Shown here: positions 9,770 through 19,642 of the stretch, one piece after another | Position numbering within the stretch: the first letter of the stretch is position 1 | How the letters are laid out: each line of letters starts with the position of its first letter | Assembly (NCBI GenBank): GCA_013823725.1 | Contig: PNMQ01000002.1 | Location: forward strand, 211,823 to 275,822 | Direction of reading: 5' to 3' | Length of the DNA: 64,000 nucleotides | From: Candidatus Pelagibacter sp. | GTDB lineage: Bacteria > Pseudomonadota > Alphaproteobacteria > Paracaedibacterales > CAIOTO01 | Position numbers and translations under genes: made by a program | Notes under the pieces: generated by a model | Databases searched by the model: none | Seen by the model: only the letters and a program-made list of their open reading frames with translations | What the model was told of the DNA's origin: nothing

Positions 9770-10795
9770 ATGTCAATTTTAAACATTAATAAAATAGAGA
9801 AAGGTGTGAAAGGCATTGAAAAAGCAGCCATTATGATGTTATCCATGCCGGAAGAAGTAGCAAGTGAAGTTTTTTCATTACTTAATGTTGACGAAATTCG
9901 TGAACTATCAGCAACCATGGTTAATTTAGGAACCGTAAAATCAGACACGGTTGAAAGTACATTTAAAGAGTTTGTTAAAGAATTATCATCCACAGGATCT
10001 CTAATAGGAACACTTGAAAGTACAGAAAGGCTTCTCAGCAAAGCATTCTCATCCGATCAAGCCGAAAAAATCATGGAAGAAATTCGTGGTCCTGCAGGAA
10101 GAACCTTGTGGGAAAAACTGAACAACGTTAACGAAGAACTATTAGCAAGTTTTTTAAAAAATGAATATCCTCAAACTGTAGCTTTAGTTTTATCAAAAAT
10201 TAAATCTTTACACTCTGCAAAAATACTTAGCCTTTTACCTGAAAGCTTTTCTATTGAAGTTGTTATGCGCATGCTGAAAATGGAAAGTGTTCGAAAAGAT
10301 ATTATGGAAAGTGTTGAAAACACGTTACGAAATGAATTCATGAACAACCTTACTCGCGGTAGTAAAAGAAATACCCATGAAATGGTTGCAGAGATCTTTA
10401 ATAATTTTGATAGATCAAATGAAGTTAAATTTCTTAAACTTTTGGAAGAAAAAAGCACTGAATCTGCAGAAGCTGTTCGATCCCTTATGTTTACTTTCGA
10501 TGACCTTGAAAATCTGGATAATGCTGGTATTCAAATTCTCATACGTAACGTTGATAAAACAAAACTGGTCATGGCTCTTAAAGGAAGCAGCACTATTGTC
10601 AAAGATTTATTTTTCAACAATATGTCAGAACGCGCAGCAAAACTTATGGAGGAAGATATTAAACAACTGGGAATGGTACGTTTGCGAGACGTAGAAGATG
10701 CACAAAGCTCTATCGTTTCTGTTGCAAAAGACCTGTCTGCTCAAAACATCATCATTATTTCTTCTGGTAAAGATGATGGCGACACATACATTTAA
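9770..10795 (+). CDS. fliG: flagellar motor switch protein FliG
   Basis: KAAIMMLSMPEEVASEVFSLL, EYPQTVALVLSKI, FDDLENLDNAGIQILIRNVDKTKLVMALKG. Confidence 0.95.
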   Translation: MSILNINKIEKGVKGIEKAAIMMLSMPEEVASEVFSLLNVDEIRELSATMVNLGTVKSDTVESTFKEFVKELSSTGSLIGTLESTERLLSKAFSSDQAEKIMEEIRGPAGRTLWEKLNNVNEELLASFLKNEYPQTVALVLSKIKSLHSAKILSLLPESFSIEVVMRMLKMESVRKDIMESVENTLRNEFMNNLTRGSKRNTHEMVAEIFNNFDRSNEVKFLKLLEEKSTESAEAVRSLMFTFDDLENLDNAGIQILIRNVDKTKLVMALKGSSTIVKDLFFNNMSERAAKLMEEDIKQLGMVRLRDVEDAQSSIVSVAKDLSAQNIIIISSGKDDGDTYI

Positions 10796-10807
10796 AAGGA
10801 TAGAGAA

Positions 10808-11440
10808 ATGAAACAACCCTTTATTTTCGAACTGAATTTTGATCTGCCTGACGAATCAAAAAATATCGATCATTTAGAAGAACCCATCCTTTATACCCAA
10901 AAAGATCTTGATACTGCTTTTAATAACGGATTTGAAGATGGCTGTAAAAAAGGAACAGAAGAAGGATTTGTACAAGGAGAATTAAAGGCTTTCACTGACC
11001 AACAAATTCAAATGCACAAAGCTTTTCTGGAAATCAATCAGAAATTAACACATATTTTTCAACAAGAAGTTGTGTATGAAAAAACAATTCAAGAAAATGT
11101 TAAAAAGATAGTCTTGAATCTAGCAGAAAAATTATTACCTAACTATATAGAACAATATGGGTCGCAAGAACTTCTTCACCATATTCAAGATATTTTAGAA
11201 AAAACGATGAAATCAGAATCCATCCACGTATTTATTAACCCTACAATAGTTTTGGATCTTAAAGATAAAATTGAAGACATAAAAAATATATTTAATAAAA
11301 AAGAAATTAAAGTTGATTTTGTTGATGACCCTTCTTTGCCTCAATGGGATGCAAGAATTGAATGGGTTGGAGGAGGTGCACGGTGGAATGCACAGGAAAC
11401 TTTAACAAAACTTAATTCTATTATTGCTGGAAGTATCTAA
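10808..11440 (+). CDS. fliH: flagellar assembly protein FliH/FlbE-like
   Basis: FNNGFEDGCKKGTEEGFVQGE glycine-repeat helix; position between fliG and fliN as in Caulobacter fliF operon. Confidence 0.75.
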   Translation: MKQPFIFELNFDLPDESKNIDHLEEPILYTQKDLDTAFNNGFEDGCKKGTEEGFVQGELKAFTDQQIQMHKAFLEINQKLTHIFQQEVVYEKTIQENVKKIVLNLAEKLLPNYIEQYGSQELLHHIQDILEKTMKSESIHVFINPTIVLDLKDKIEDIKNIFNKKEIKVDFVDDPSLPQWDARIEWVGGGARWNAQETLTKLNSIIAGSI

Positions 11441-11471
11441 TGAACATTTATCAAAATATAAGGAACGTAAT

Positions 11472-11879
11472 ATGACAACCGATGACCAAAACCTATCACA
11501 AGAAGATCTTGATACATTACTCAACGCTTCTTTTGATACATCAAAATCTTCTTCTCAAAATAAAAGCAGTCATTATGACAAAATATTTGCTGAATCTTCA
11601 TCGACAAACGACGAAACAAAAAGTCATCAAACATGGGACTTAGAGGCTGTATATGATGTACCTGTACAAATTTCTGCAGTCCTTGGAAAAAGCACTATGC
11701 CAGTTCATCAATTACTTAAATTAGGACGTGGTGCGGTTGTTGAATTAGATAGACGTGTGGGTGAAGCCATTGATATTTACGTCAATAACCGTCTCGTTGC
11801 ACGTGGAGAAGTTGTAGTTGTAGATGACCATTTAGGTGTCACAATGACTGAAATTATAAAATCTGATCGAGGCGTCTAA
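11472..11879 (+). CDS. fliN: flagellar motor switch protein FliN (ATG 11472 with upstream aagga preferred to TTG 11424)
   Basis: VYDVPVQISAVLGKSTMPVHQLLKLGRGAVVELDRRVGEAIDIYVNNRLVARGEVVVVDDHLGVTMTEI. Confidence 0.95.
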   Translation: MTTDDQNLSQEDLDTLLNASFDTSKSSSQNKSSHYDKIFAESSSTNDETKSHQTWDLEAVYDVPVQISAVLGKSTMPVHQLLKLGRGAVVELDRRVGEAIDIYVNNRLVARGEVVVVDDHLGVTMTEIIKSDRGV

Positions 11880-13231
11880 TGAAAATTTTAATTATCGGAA
11901 CACTAAATGGTCACGGAACAGTAGCTGCACATATTGCTTTAAAAATGGGTGCTAAAGTCACTCAGGTTAACAATAGTGAGGAAGCTTTAAATGTTTTAAG
12001 ATCGGGAAAAGGAATTGATCTCATCATGATGGATATTTTACTTAATATCCCACATATGATGGAAAATATGACTAGAGAAAGAATATGTACACCAGTTGTT
12101 GCATGCGGAGTAAAATCTAACCCTCAATTAGCTAAAGAAGCCATTGAATCTGGAGCCAAAGAATATATACCTCTACCCCCAGATCCCGAACTGATTGCTG
12201 CAGTTATTAAAGCCATCAGCCAAGAAGAAACCTATTTTATTGCCGAAGATCCTTCGATGAAAACTATTATCAAAATGATTGATAAAATTGCACCTACAGA
12301 AGCGAATATTTTTATTAATGGAGAATCAGGAACAGGTAAAGAAGTTGTTGCTAAATATATTCACATGAATTCAAAACGTAAAGATCGTAACTTTGTATCT
12401 ATCAACTGTGCGGCTATACCCGAACAACTTCTAGAATCAGAACTTTTCGGTCATGAAAAAGGTGCATTTACAGGTGCCATCGCCAGAAGAATTGGAAAAT
12501 TTGAAGAAGCCAATGGTGGTACATTACTTCTAGATGAAATTAGTGAAATGGATCCCAGATTACAAGCAAAAATGCTTCGTGCTATTCAAGAACGAGTTAT
12601 TGACCGTGTAGGCGGGACTCATCCCGTTCCTGTTGATATTCGCATCCTTGCAACATCCAATCGCAATATGGAAGAAGCTATAGCGAACAAAGAATTTAGA
12701 GAAGATCTGTATTATAGACTTAATGTTGTTAATGTGGCACTACCCCCTCTTCGCGAAAGAATTCAAGATATTCTTCCTTTAACTGAATATTTTATTAAAA
12801 AATTTTGTGATCTGAATGGGTTACCCATAAAAAAACTATCTCCAGAATCTGCAGAATGTATTTGTAATTATGGATGGAAAGGAAACGTCAGAGAACTTGA
12901 AAATACAATCCACCGAGCCGTTTTACTAAGCGAACAAGAAATTCAACCCATTGATATCTTTGGACAAAGCTATTTGCAAACAATCAATTACCCTTACACA
13001 ACAAGTGAAAATAACAATTCTGAAAATATTAATATCAACCCATTTATTGGAAAAAGTGTATCCGAAGTTGAAAAAGACCTTATCTTAGGGACTCTAACAC
13101 ATTGCTTGGGTAACAGAACTCATGCTGCGAACATATTAGGAATTTCTATTAGAACTCTTCGTAATAAAATTAAAGAATATAAATCAGATGAAATACATCA
13201 CGATCAAACTGCATATTCAAATATTAAATGA
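11879..13231 (+). CDS. flbD: sigma-54-dependent regulator FlbD
   Basis: GESGTGKE, ELFGHEKGAFTGA, GGTLLLDEISEMD, Fis-type C-terminal HTH; degenerate N-terminal receiver; flagellar context. Confidence 0.9.
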   Translation: MKILIIGTLNGHGTVAAHIALKMGAKVTQVNNSEEALNVLRSGKGIDLIMMDILLNIPHMMENMTRERICTPVVACGVKSNPQLAKEAIESGAKEYIPLPPDPELIAAVIKAISQEETYFIAEDPSMKTIIKMIDKIAPTEANIFINGESGTGKEVVAKYIHMNSKRKDRNFVSINCAAIPEQLLESELFGHEKGAFTGAIARRIGKFEEANGGTLLLDEISEMDPRLQAKMLRAIQERVIDRVGGTHPVPVDIRILATSNRNMEEAIANKEFREDLYYRLNVVNVALPPLRERIQDILPLTEYFIKKFCDLNGLPIKKLSPESAECICNYGWKGNVRELENTIHRAVLLSEQEIQPIDIFGQSYLQTINYPYTTSENNNSENININPFIGKSVSEVEKDLILGTLTHCLGNRTHAANILGISIRTLRNKIKEYKSDEIHHDQTAYSNIK

Positions 13232-15351
13232 ACATGGAAAATTCAATAGAAAATAATTCATCAGGTTTCAACTTCAACATACAAAGTCTGTTGAAACATA
13301 CCGATCTTGCTTTTGCATTAGGTATCATTTTGATCATGGTTATTCTAATCATGCCTGTTCCCAGCATTTTGATGGATTTATTTTTTTCAATGTCTATCAC
13401 GTTATCTGTACTAATCCTTATGACATCTTTGTTTATTGTCAAACCTTTAGAATTTAGCACTTTCCCAACCGTACTTCTGATTTCAACAATCATAAGGCTT
13501 GCTTTAAATGTTGCATCGACTCGTCTCATTTTGTCCAATGGTCATAATGGTGCAGCAGCAGCTGGCCAAGTTATTGAAGCCTTTGGCGAATTTGCGATGG
13601 GTGGAAACTTTATCATTGGTATTATAGTCTTTGCCATTCTTGTTATTGTGAACTTTGTGGTTATTACAAAAGGTTCTGGAAGAATTGCTGAAGTATCAGC
13701 ACGCTTTAGTTTAGACGCAATGCCTGGTAAACAAATGGCCATCGATGCTGACTTATCAGCAGGCCTTATTGATGAATCCACAGCAAAAAGCAGAAGAAAA
13801 GAATTAGAGAATGAAAGTAATTTTTTTGGATCTATGGATGGTGCGGCTAAATTCGTTCGTGGAGATGCTATCGCTGGCCTACTCATTACATTTATCAATA
13901 TCATAGGAGGCATTTTAATAGGATGCTTACAGCATGGTATGGATATAACTAATGCCGTACAAAGCTATACCCTTTTAACCGTTGGTGATGGTCTTGTGAC
14001 ACAAATTCCTGCATTACTTGTTTCTTTAGCGGCCGGTTTGTTGGTTTCAAAAGGTGGTGTTGAAGGAAAAACCGATAAAGCTCTTTTTGGACAGCTTAGT
14101 GCATACCCCGCTGCATTGGGAATGAGCTCCTTTCTTTCTGCATCTCTTGCTCTTTTACCCGGAATACCACTTTTCCCTTTTCTTGCCATTTCAGTATTAT
14201 CTGGATTAGGAAGTTGGTTCACAAAGAAAAAACATGCATCTGTTATTGAAGAAACAGAAAGAAAATCCCAAGAATCCAGTCAAAAATCATTAAAAGAGGC
14301 ACAAACAAAATCTTCTGAACAAATCATCAAACCACCACCTGTAGAAACTATTCGAATTGAATTAGGATTAGGTCTTTTGCCTCTCGTTCATCAAGACCAA
14401 GGTGTTAACCTAACAGATCAAATTAAGATATTAAGACAAACTCTAGCTTCAGAACTTGGAATTATTTTACCAGCTATTCGTCTGCAAGATAACATGCAAA
14501 TAGGATCTCAAGAATATATTATTCGCATTAAAGAAATGGAAGCAGGAAAAGGACAACTTCGACTTAACCATATTCTTGTTCTAGATCCACAAGGGCAACC
14601 TATCACTCTTGGAGGCGAACAAACTATTGAACCTAGTTTTGGTTTGAAAGCAATGTGGGTACCTGAAAAGTCAAGACGAGAAGCCGAAGTAAAAGGTTAT
14701 ACTCTTGTAGACACATCAACTGTTTTGACCACTCACCTTTCTGAAATTGTAAAAGATAATATCATCGAATTACTATCGTATTCCGATACTCAATCGATAT
14801 TAGATAACATGTCTGATGTCTACAAAAAATTATTGAATGACATTATTCCAGGACAAATAACTATTGGTGGAATTCAAAGGGTTCTTCAAAATCTTATTGG
14901 TGAACGTGTATCCATACGTGACATGCCGACCATTCTAGAAGCTATTGCAGAAATCTGTATGTTTAGTAGAAACCTGACAAACATTACAGAACACGTTCGT
15001 CAAAGACTAAGCCGTCAAATAACTTTTTCTAATCTTAATGATAGTAATGAACTAGTCATTTTCACACTTTCTTCACAGTGGGAACAAAATTTCATAGAAT
15101 ATGTCGTAGGTGATATGGATAACCGACAATTAGCGTTTCCACCTAGCATGGTTCAAGATTTTGTTTCCAAAATAAAACAGTCTTATGATAGGGCTATTCT
15201 GATTGGTGAAAACCCTGTTCTTGTAACATCACAATCAGCTCGTCCATTAGTACGAAGCATTTTGGAGAGAGCACGTCCAAACACAATAATTATGTCGCAA
15301 ACTGAAGTGCATCAAAAAGCAAAAATAAGAAGTTTGGGTAGTATATCTTAA
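13228..15351 (+). CDS. flhA: flagellar export protein FlhA
   Basis: RLALNVASTRLIL, RIAEVSARFSLDAMPGKQMAIDADL, SNFFGSMDGAAKFVRGDAIAG. Confidence 0.95.
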   Translation: MNMENSIENNSSGFNFNIQSLLKHTDLAFALGIILIMVILIMPVPSILMDLFFSMSITLSVLILMTSLFIVKPLEFSTFPTVLLISTIIRLALNVASTRLILSNGHNGAAAAGQVIEAFGEFAMGGNFIIGIIVFAILVIVNFVVITKGSGRIAEVSARFSLDAMPGKQMAIDADLSAGLIDESTAKSRRKELENESNFFGSMDGAAKFVRGDAIAGLLITFINIIGGILIGCLQHGMDITNAVQSYTLLTVGDGLVTQIPALLVSLAAGLLVSKGGVEGKTDKALFGQLSAYPAALGMSSFLSASLALLPGIPLFPFLAISVLSGLGSWFTKKKHASVIEETERKSQESSQKSLKEAQTKSSEQIIKPPPVETIRIELGLGLLPLVHQDQGVNLTDQIKILRQTLASELGIILPAIRLQDNMQIGSQEYIIRIKEMEAGKGQLRLNHILVLDPQGQPITLGGEQTIEPSFGLKAMWVPEKSRREAEVKGYTLVDTSTVLTTHLSEIVKDNIIELLSYSDTQSILDNMSDVYKKLLNDIIPGQITIGGIQRVLQNLIGERVSIRDMPTILEAIAEICMFSRNLTNITEHVRQRLSRQITFSNLNDSNELVIFTLSSQWEQNFIEYVVGDMDNRQLAFPPSMVQDFVSKIKQSYDRAILIGENPVLVTSQSARPLVRSILERARPNTIIMSQTEVHQKAKIRSLGSIS

Positions 15352-15377
15352 AACACCATACCCTTCATTCAAAAGCT

Positions 15378-18300
15378 CTAGGCAAGAATATTTTTTCTTT
15401 TTGATTGAATATATTCCTGAATACGGACATGAAACAAAGGTGTTATATAGAGCGTTAGAAGCTGTGATAAAAGAAGACCACCAATAATTGTAATACCTAA
15501 TGGTTGTCTGATTTCTGATCCAGTACCTTGCCAACAGGCTATGGGAACAGCACCCAAAAGTGCTGTCATTGTTGTCATCATAATAGGTCTAAATCTTCGA
15601 TCAGCTGCTGTAATAATAGATTCAGTCAAAGAAATATCTGAATTTTCAGATCTATACTGCTGGTCAAAATCAAGCATCATAATTGCATTCTTTTTCACAA
15701 TACCAATCAGTAAAATGAATCCTATAAAGGAAATAACATCTAAATCGTACCCTAAAATATACAACAATAATATTCCCCCTACTCCAGAACTGGGAATGCC
15801 TGATATAATTGTTAAAGGACTAGAATAACTATTATAGAGTATTCCTAAAATAACATACACCGTAAACAATGATGCTAAAATTAAGAACAAATTGCCTGAT
15901 TGTGAATTTTGATAAGATTTAGCAAAACCTTCAAACATAATATTGACATCATTATCACTGACGATTGTTTTAAATGATTCTGCAACTTTTTCAATAATGT
16001 CCCCTAGACTTTTTGATCCGTCTATATTAAAGGAAAGTGTCACTGATGGTAAACGATTAAAATGGTTAACCTGTAACGGAGCATTCTCTGTTTTCAAAGA
16101 TACAAAATGAGATATTGGAACTAATGTTCCAAATTCAGGAGATTTAATATAGAGACGATTCACGTCATCGATCTGAGGAGAACCTTTTCTATTCAATTCA
16201 AAGATAATAGGAAAAACATCGTGATCATCATAAATATAGGAAATCGGTGATTGCGAAAACACGTATTGTAAAAGACTGTAAATTTTTTCCAATGAAATGC
16301 CATACATTTTTGCTTTATCACGATCAACATCAATGCTTGCTTGTAAACTCGACATTTTTAAATCACTAGATAAATCGGTAAGACCTACAATTTTTTCCAT
16401 GCGGTCTTTCAGTTGCAATGATTTTTGGGTTACAGATTGAAACGATTTACCTTGCAAGGTAACCTGGTACATACCCTTGCTTGAAGAAGATCCTAACTTT
16501 AAATTTTGGACGGGGGTTAACGTAATCTTCAAATTACTCATAACAGCTAATTTAGTCTTCAAGCTTTTTAAGATATTGTCTATCTTTGGCCGTTCTGATG
16601 GTTTCTTTAAAACAATAAAAAATCTTCCTTCATTAGGTGTTACTGTTGAAGCAGAAGCACCCAATGAACCATTATACGATTTGATAAAAGGCACTTTTGA
16701 AAGAATATCAAACATCTTTTTCATCTCTGTGGCCATTTGTTTATATGAAGCTTCTGGCCTTGCTTCAATAACCCCAACAATTAACCCTGTGTCTTCTTTG
16801 GGAAAAAAACCTTTTTTAATCATTACAAACCCTGCAGCATTTAATAACAAAGTTACAAAAGTGATCATAAAGATATTCTTTTTATATTTAAAAAAAGAGG
16901 TCAAAGAATGAACATAAGCAGATTGAATGCTATTTAAATAGGTTTGAAATTTTTCCATACATTCAAAAGACTGATGATTTGTCGTACTGACAAACTGCGT
17001 TAGCATGGGGATAATGGTTAAAGAAACTAATCCTGATAACAAAATAGCAATCGTCATGGTTACTGAAAATTCATAAAACAGCTGTCCTAAAATTCCTGAC
17101 AAAAAGAATAAAGGAATAAAAACAGCAATTAATGAAAGAGTCATCGATACAACCGTAAAGATAACTTCTTTTGTGCCATCTAAAGCAGATTGTAATGCAT
17201 TTTTTCCCAGCTCTCTGTGCACCATAATATTTTCATAAACAACGATAGAATCATCGATAATAAATCCTATGGCCAGAGTAAAACTAAGCAAGGTCATAAT
17301 ATTAATAGAAAAATTTAGCATATACATAAAGCAAAATGTTAATATGATGCAAATTGGAATACTCAATGCAGGAATAAACGTTGAATACATGTGATTTATA
17401 AATACAAAAACAACCAAGACTACTAATATTAAAGAAATAATAGCCGTCATCTTGACTTCATCAAGTCCCGCTTTGATAGAAACGGTTCGGTCCACTATGA
17501 CATCTAATTGAGTTCCTTTGGGCAAAGTTTTTTGAATATCGCTAACCATCGTTTTCACTTGATCAGCCAACCGAATAGCATTGGCAGATTCTTGTTTATA
17601 AACTAAAAGAATAGTGGATTTATGCGTTTTAAACCAAGCGTCACTATACACATTATCTACACCATCATAAACACGAGAGACATCCTTTAAACGCAAAGCT
17701 GTTTGATTCTTAATCAAAAGCTCTGCAAAATCTTTAGACTTACTTAGTTTTGTTTGTAGAAAATAATTTTGTAGAAGATTTTCACCTTGAACAATACCTA
17801 CTCCACCATACATATTATTTTTAATCACAAGACTAATAATATCTTCTACGTCAAGCTTATGAGAATAAAGTTGTTCGGGATCTACAGCAATTCTTACTGC
17901 AAATTTTTTCTTACCCGAAACATTAATATTTGCAATTTCAGGGATACTCGAAAGTTGAGGTATAATATAATCATCACAATATTGTCCAATTTCCCACGAT
18001 TTCATATGAGATGAATTCAAAGATAAAACGATGACCGGTTCACTAGATGGGTTAATTTTTCTATACGTTGGGGGTTGCTGCATATCTGCAGGTAATTTTT
18101 TCAATGAGGCTTGAATCGCTGAATTTACATCAACTGCTGCTGCATTTATATCGATGTTTGATGCAAACTCTAAAGTGATTTTCATATTATCTTGAGCGCT
18201 AACAGACCTAACACTCGTAACCCCTGGTACTGCTGAAAATTGTTGTTCTAAAGGTAAGGCAACAGTTCTTGCCATTGTGACAGGGCTAGCACCAATCAAT

Positions 18301-18449
18301 TGTGCACTAACAACAATAACGGGTATTTCCATTTGTGGTAGAGCTGTAATCGGCAATTTTGTATAAGAAATAATTCCGACACACAGCATCCACAAAAAGA
18401 GTAAAATTGTTAATTTAGGTTTTTCTAAAAATACTTTAATCAAATTCAT
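15378..18449 (-). CDS. RND-family efflux transporter permease (AcrB/MexF-like)
   Basis: 1023 aa; repeated TM topology, GFIIDDSIVVYENI, KEDTGLIVG, LIGIVKKNAIMMLDF. Confidence 0.93.
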   Translation of the reverse strand: MNLIKVFLEKPKLTILLFLWMLCVGIISYTKLPITALPQMEIPVIVVSAQLIGASPVTMARTVALPLEQQFSAVPGVTSVRSVSAQDNMKITLEFASNIDINAAAVDVNSAIQASLKKLPADMQQPPTYRKINPSSEPVIVLSLNSSHMKSWEIGQYCDDYIIPQLSSIPEIANINVSGKKKFAVRIAVDPEQLYSHKLDVEDIISLVIKNNMYGGVGIVQGENLLQNYFLQTKLSKSKDFAELLIKNQTALRLKDVSRVYDGVDNVYSDAWFKTHKSTILLVYKQESANAIRLADQVKTMVSDIQKTLPKGTQLDVIVDRTVSIKAGLDEVKMTAIISLILVVLVVFVFINHMYSTFIPALSIPICIILTFCFMYMLNFSINIMTLLSFTLAIGFIIDDSIVVYENIMVHRELGKNALQSALDGTKEVIFTVVSMTLSLIAVFIPLFFLSGILGQLFYEFSVTMTIAILLSGLVSLTIIPMLTQFVSTTNHQSFECMEKFQTYLNSIQSAYVHSLTSFFKYKKNIFMITFVTLLLNAAGFVMIKKGFFPKEDTGLIVGVIEARPEASYKQMATEMKKMFDILSKVPFIKSYNGSLGASASTVTPNEGRFFIVLKKPSERPKIDNILKSLKTKLAVMSNLKITLTPVQNLKLGSSSSKGMYQVTLQGKSFQSVTQKSLQLKDRMEKIVGLTDLSSDLKMSSLQASIDVDRDKAKMYGISLEKIYSLLQYVFSQSPISYIYDDHDVFPIIFELNRKGSPQIDDVNRLYIKSPEFGTLVPISHFVSLKTENAPLQVNHFNRLPSVTLSFNIDGSKSLGDIIEKVAESFKTIVSDNDVNIMFEGFAKSYQNSQSGNLFLILASLFTVYVILGILYNSYSSPLTIISGIPSSGVGGILLLYILGYDLDVISFIGFILLIGIVKKNAIMMLDFDQQYRSENSDISLTESIITAADRRFRPIMMTTMTALLGAVPIACWQGTGSEIRQPLGITIIGGLLLSQLLTLYITPLFHVRIQEYIQSKRKNILA

Positions 18450-19585
18450 GAAAATTTCACTTCTTCATATCGAAATTTTTTTTGACCTTGGTTCAATTTT
18501 ACTTGTCCAGAAACAACAACATAATCACCCATGTTTAATTTAATTTCAGATGGATGAATATAAATTTCACCGTTTACAAGATTAAAATTCTTAAAAAATA
18601 CTTTAGAGACTTTACTGTCTTTCTTAGAAAAGACATATACAAATGAACCATCGTTAGTCATGTTCAAAGCATTTTCGGGAATGCTTATATATTTTTGTGT
18701 ATCATTCATCGTCAATTCGGCTCGGACAATAGATCCTGTTTTAAGATGCTCATCCCTATTATCTAATATGAATTTCAATCGATAAACACCCGTTTTATGG
18801 TCCAATATTTTATCAGTTAAAATCTTTTCAATAGTTACATTTAATTTGTTATTTTTTGAATCGAATAAACGAACTCTAATGTTTTCCAACTTAATAGCGC
18901 TTATATAAGAAATATATTTTTCTGGAATAGGAAGAAAAAATCGTAATTGATGAATATCTACAATTTTTGCAATTGTCATATTATCTGATGTTTTAATGTA
19001 GTTTCCTTTATCAATATTTTCAAAGCTGATCTGCCCTTGTCTAGGTGCCTTAATATAATGATAAGATTTTTCAACCTCTAACGATTTAATTTTTGATTCT
19101 TGATTTTTAATTTGAAAGCGATCGTCTTCAAACTCTGCTATAGCACTATCATTTAAAGCTTCTGTCGTAACTTTTTTCTTTAACAAACTTTGGCTTCTAC
19201 TGAGGCTTTTAGAAGATTTATCAAGTTGCTTTTTAAATCTTTCAAGTTCCGCATTAGCACCCTTAATTTCTGAATTGATAAGATCATCATCTAAATCTAA
19301 TAAAACATCGCCTGTTGCTACTTTTTCACCTTCTTTAAATCTTATATTTTTTATCATACCATCAATACGTGTTTTTACATCAACAGTACCAATAGGTTCA
19401 AGAATGGTAGGTAACACTAATTCTATTTCTTTATACTTTTTTTTTACTTTCACAATTTGTATAAAAGGTTCATTTTCGTTGCTTTTTTCCAAAGCATTAT
19501 TTTGAAAATATTTAAAACATAATAAAAAAAACAAACCAGTAATGATATAAATATGTTTATTTTGAACCCGTAATTGAGTTACCAT
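18446..19585 (-). CDS. RND efflux periplasmic adaptor (MFP) subunit
   Basis: N-terminal TM, biotinyl-lipoyl-like IKNIRFKEGEKVATGDVLLDLDDDL, coiled-coil hairpin; 4-nt overlap with the permease. Confidence 0.88.
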   Translation of the reverse strand: MVTQLRVQNKHIYIITGLFFLLCFKYFQNNALEKSNENEPFIQIVKVKKKYKEIELVLPTILEPIGTVDVKTRIDGMIKNIRFKEGEKVATGDVLLDLDDDLINSEIKGANAELERFKKQLDKSSKSLSRSQSLLKKKVTTEALNDSAIAEFEDDRFQIKNQESKIKSLEVEKSYHYIKAPRQGQISFENIDKGNYIKTSDNMTIAKIVDIHQLRFFLPIPEKYISYISAIKLENIRVRLFDSKNNKLNVTIEKILTDKILDHKTGVYRLKFILDNRDEHLKTGSIVRAELTMNDTQKYISIPENALNMTNDGSFVYVFSKKDSKVSKVFFKNFNLVNGEIYIHPSEIKLNMGDYVVVSGQVKLNQGQKKFRYEEVKFS

Positions 19586-19642
19586 AGCTTACATAAAAAA
19601 TTAAATTATACTTTTAGTATTTCATACAAAATTGCTTGATAA

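Noticed and set aside
13224-14222. Antisense ORFs opposite flhA (13224-13538, 13542-13913, 13965-14222)
   Set aside because: Overlap a strong conserved CDS; composition typical of shadow frames
15378-19585. RND efflux pair lacking an outer-membrane TolC gene
   Set aside because: tolC is often encoded elsewhere and shared between systems; not unusual
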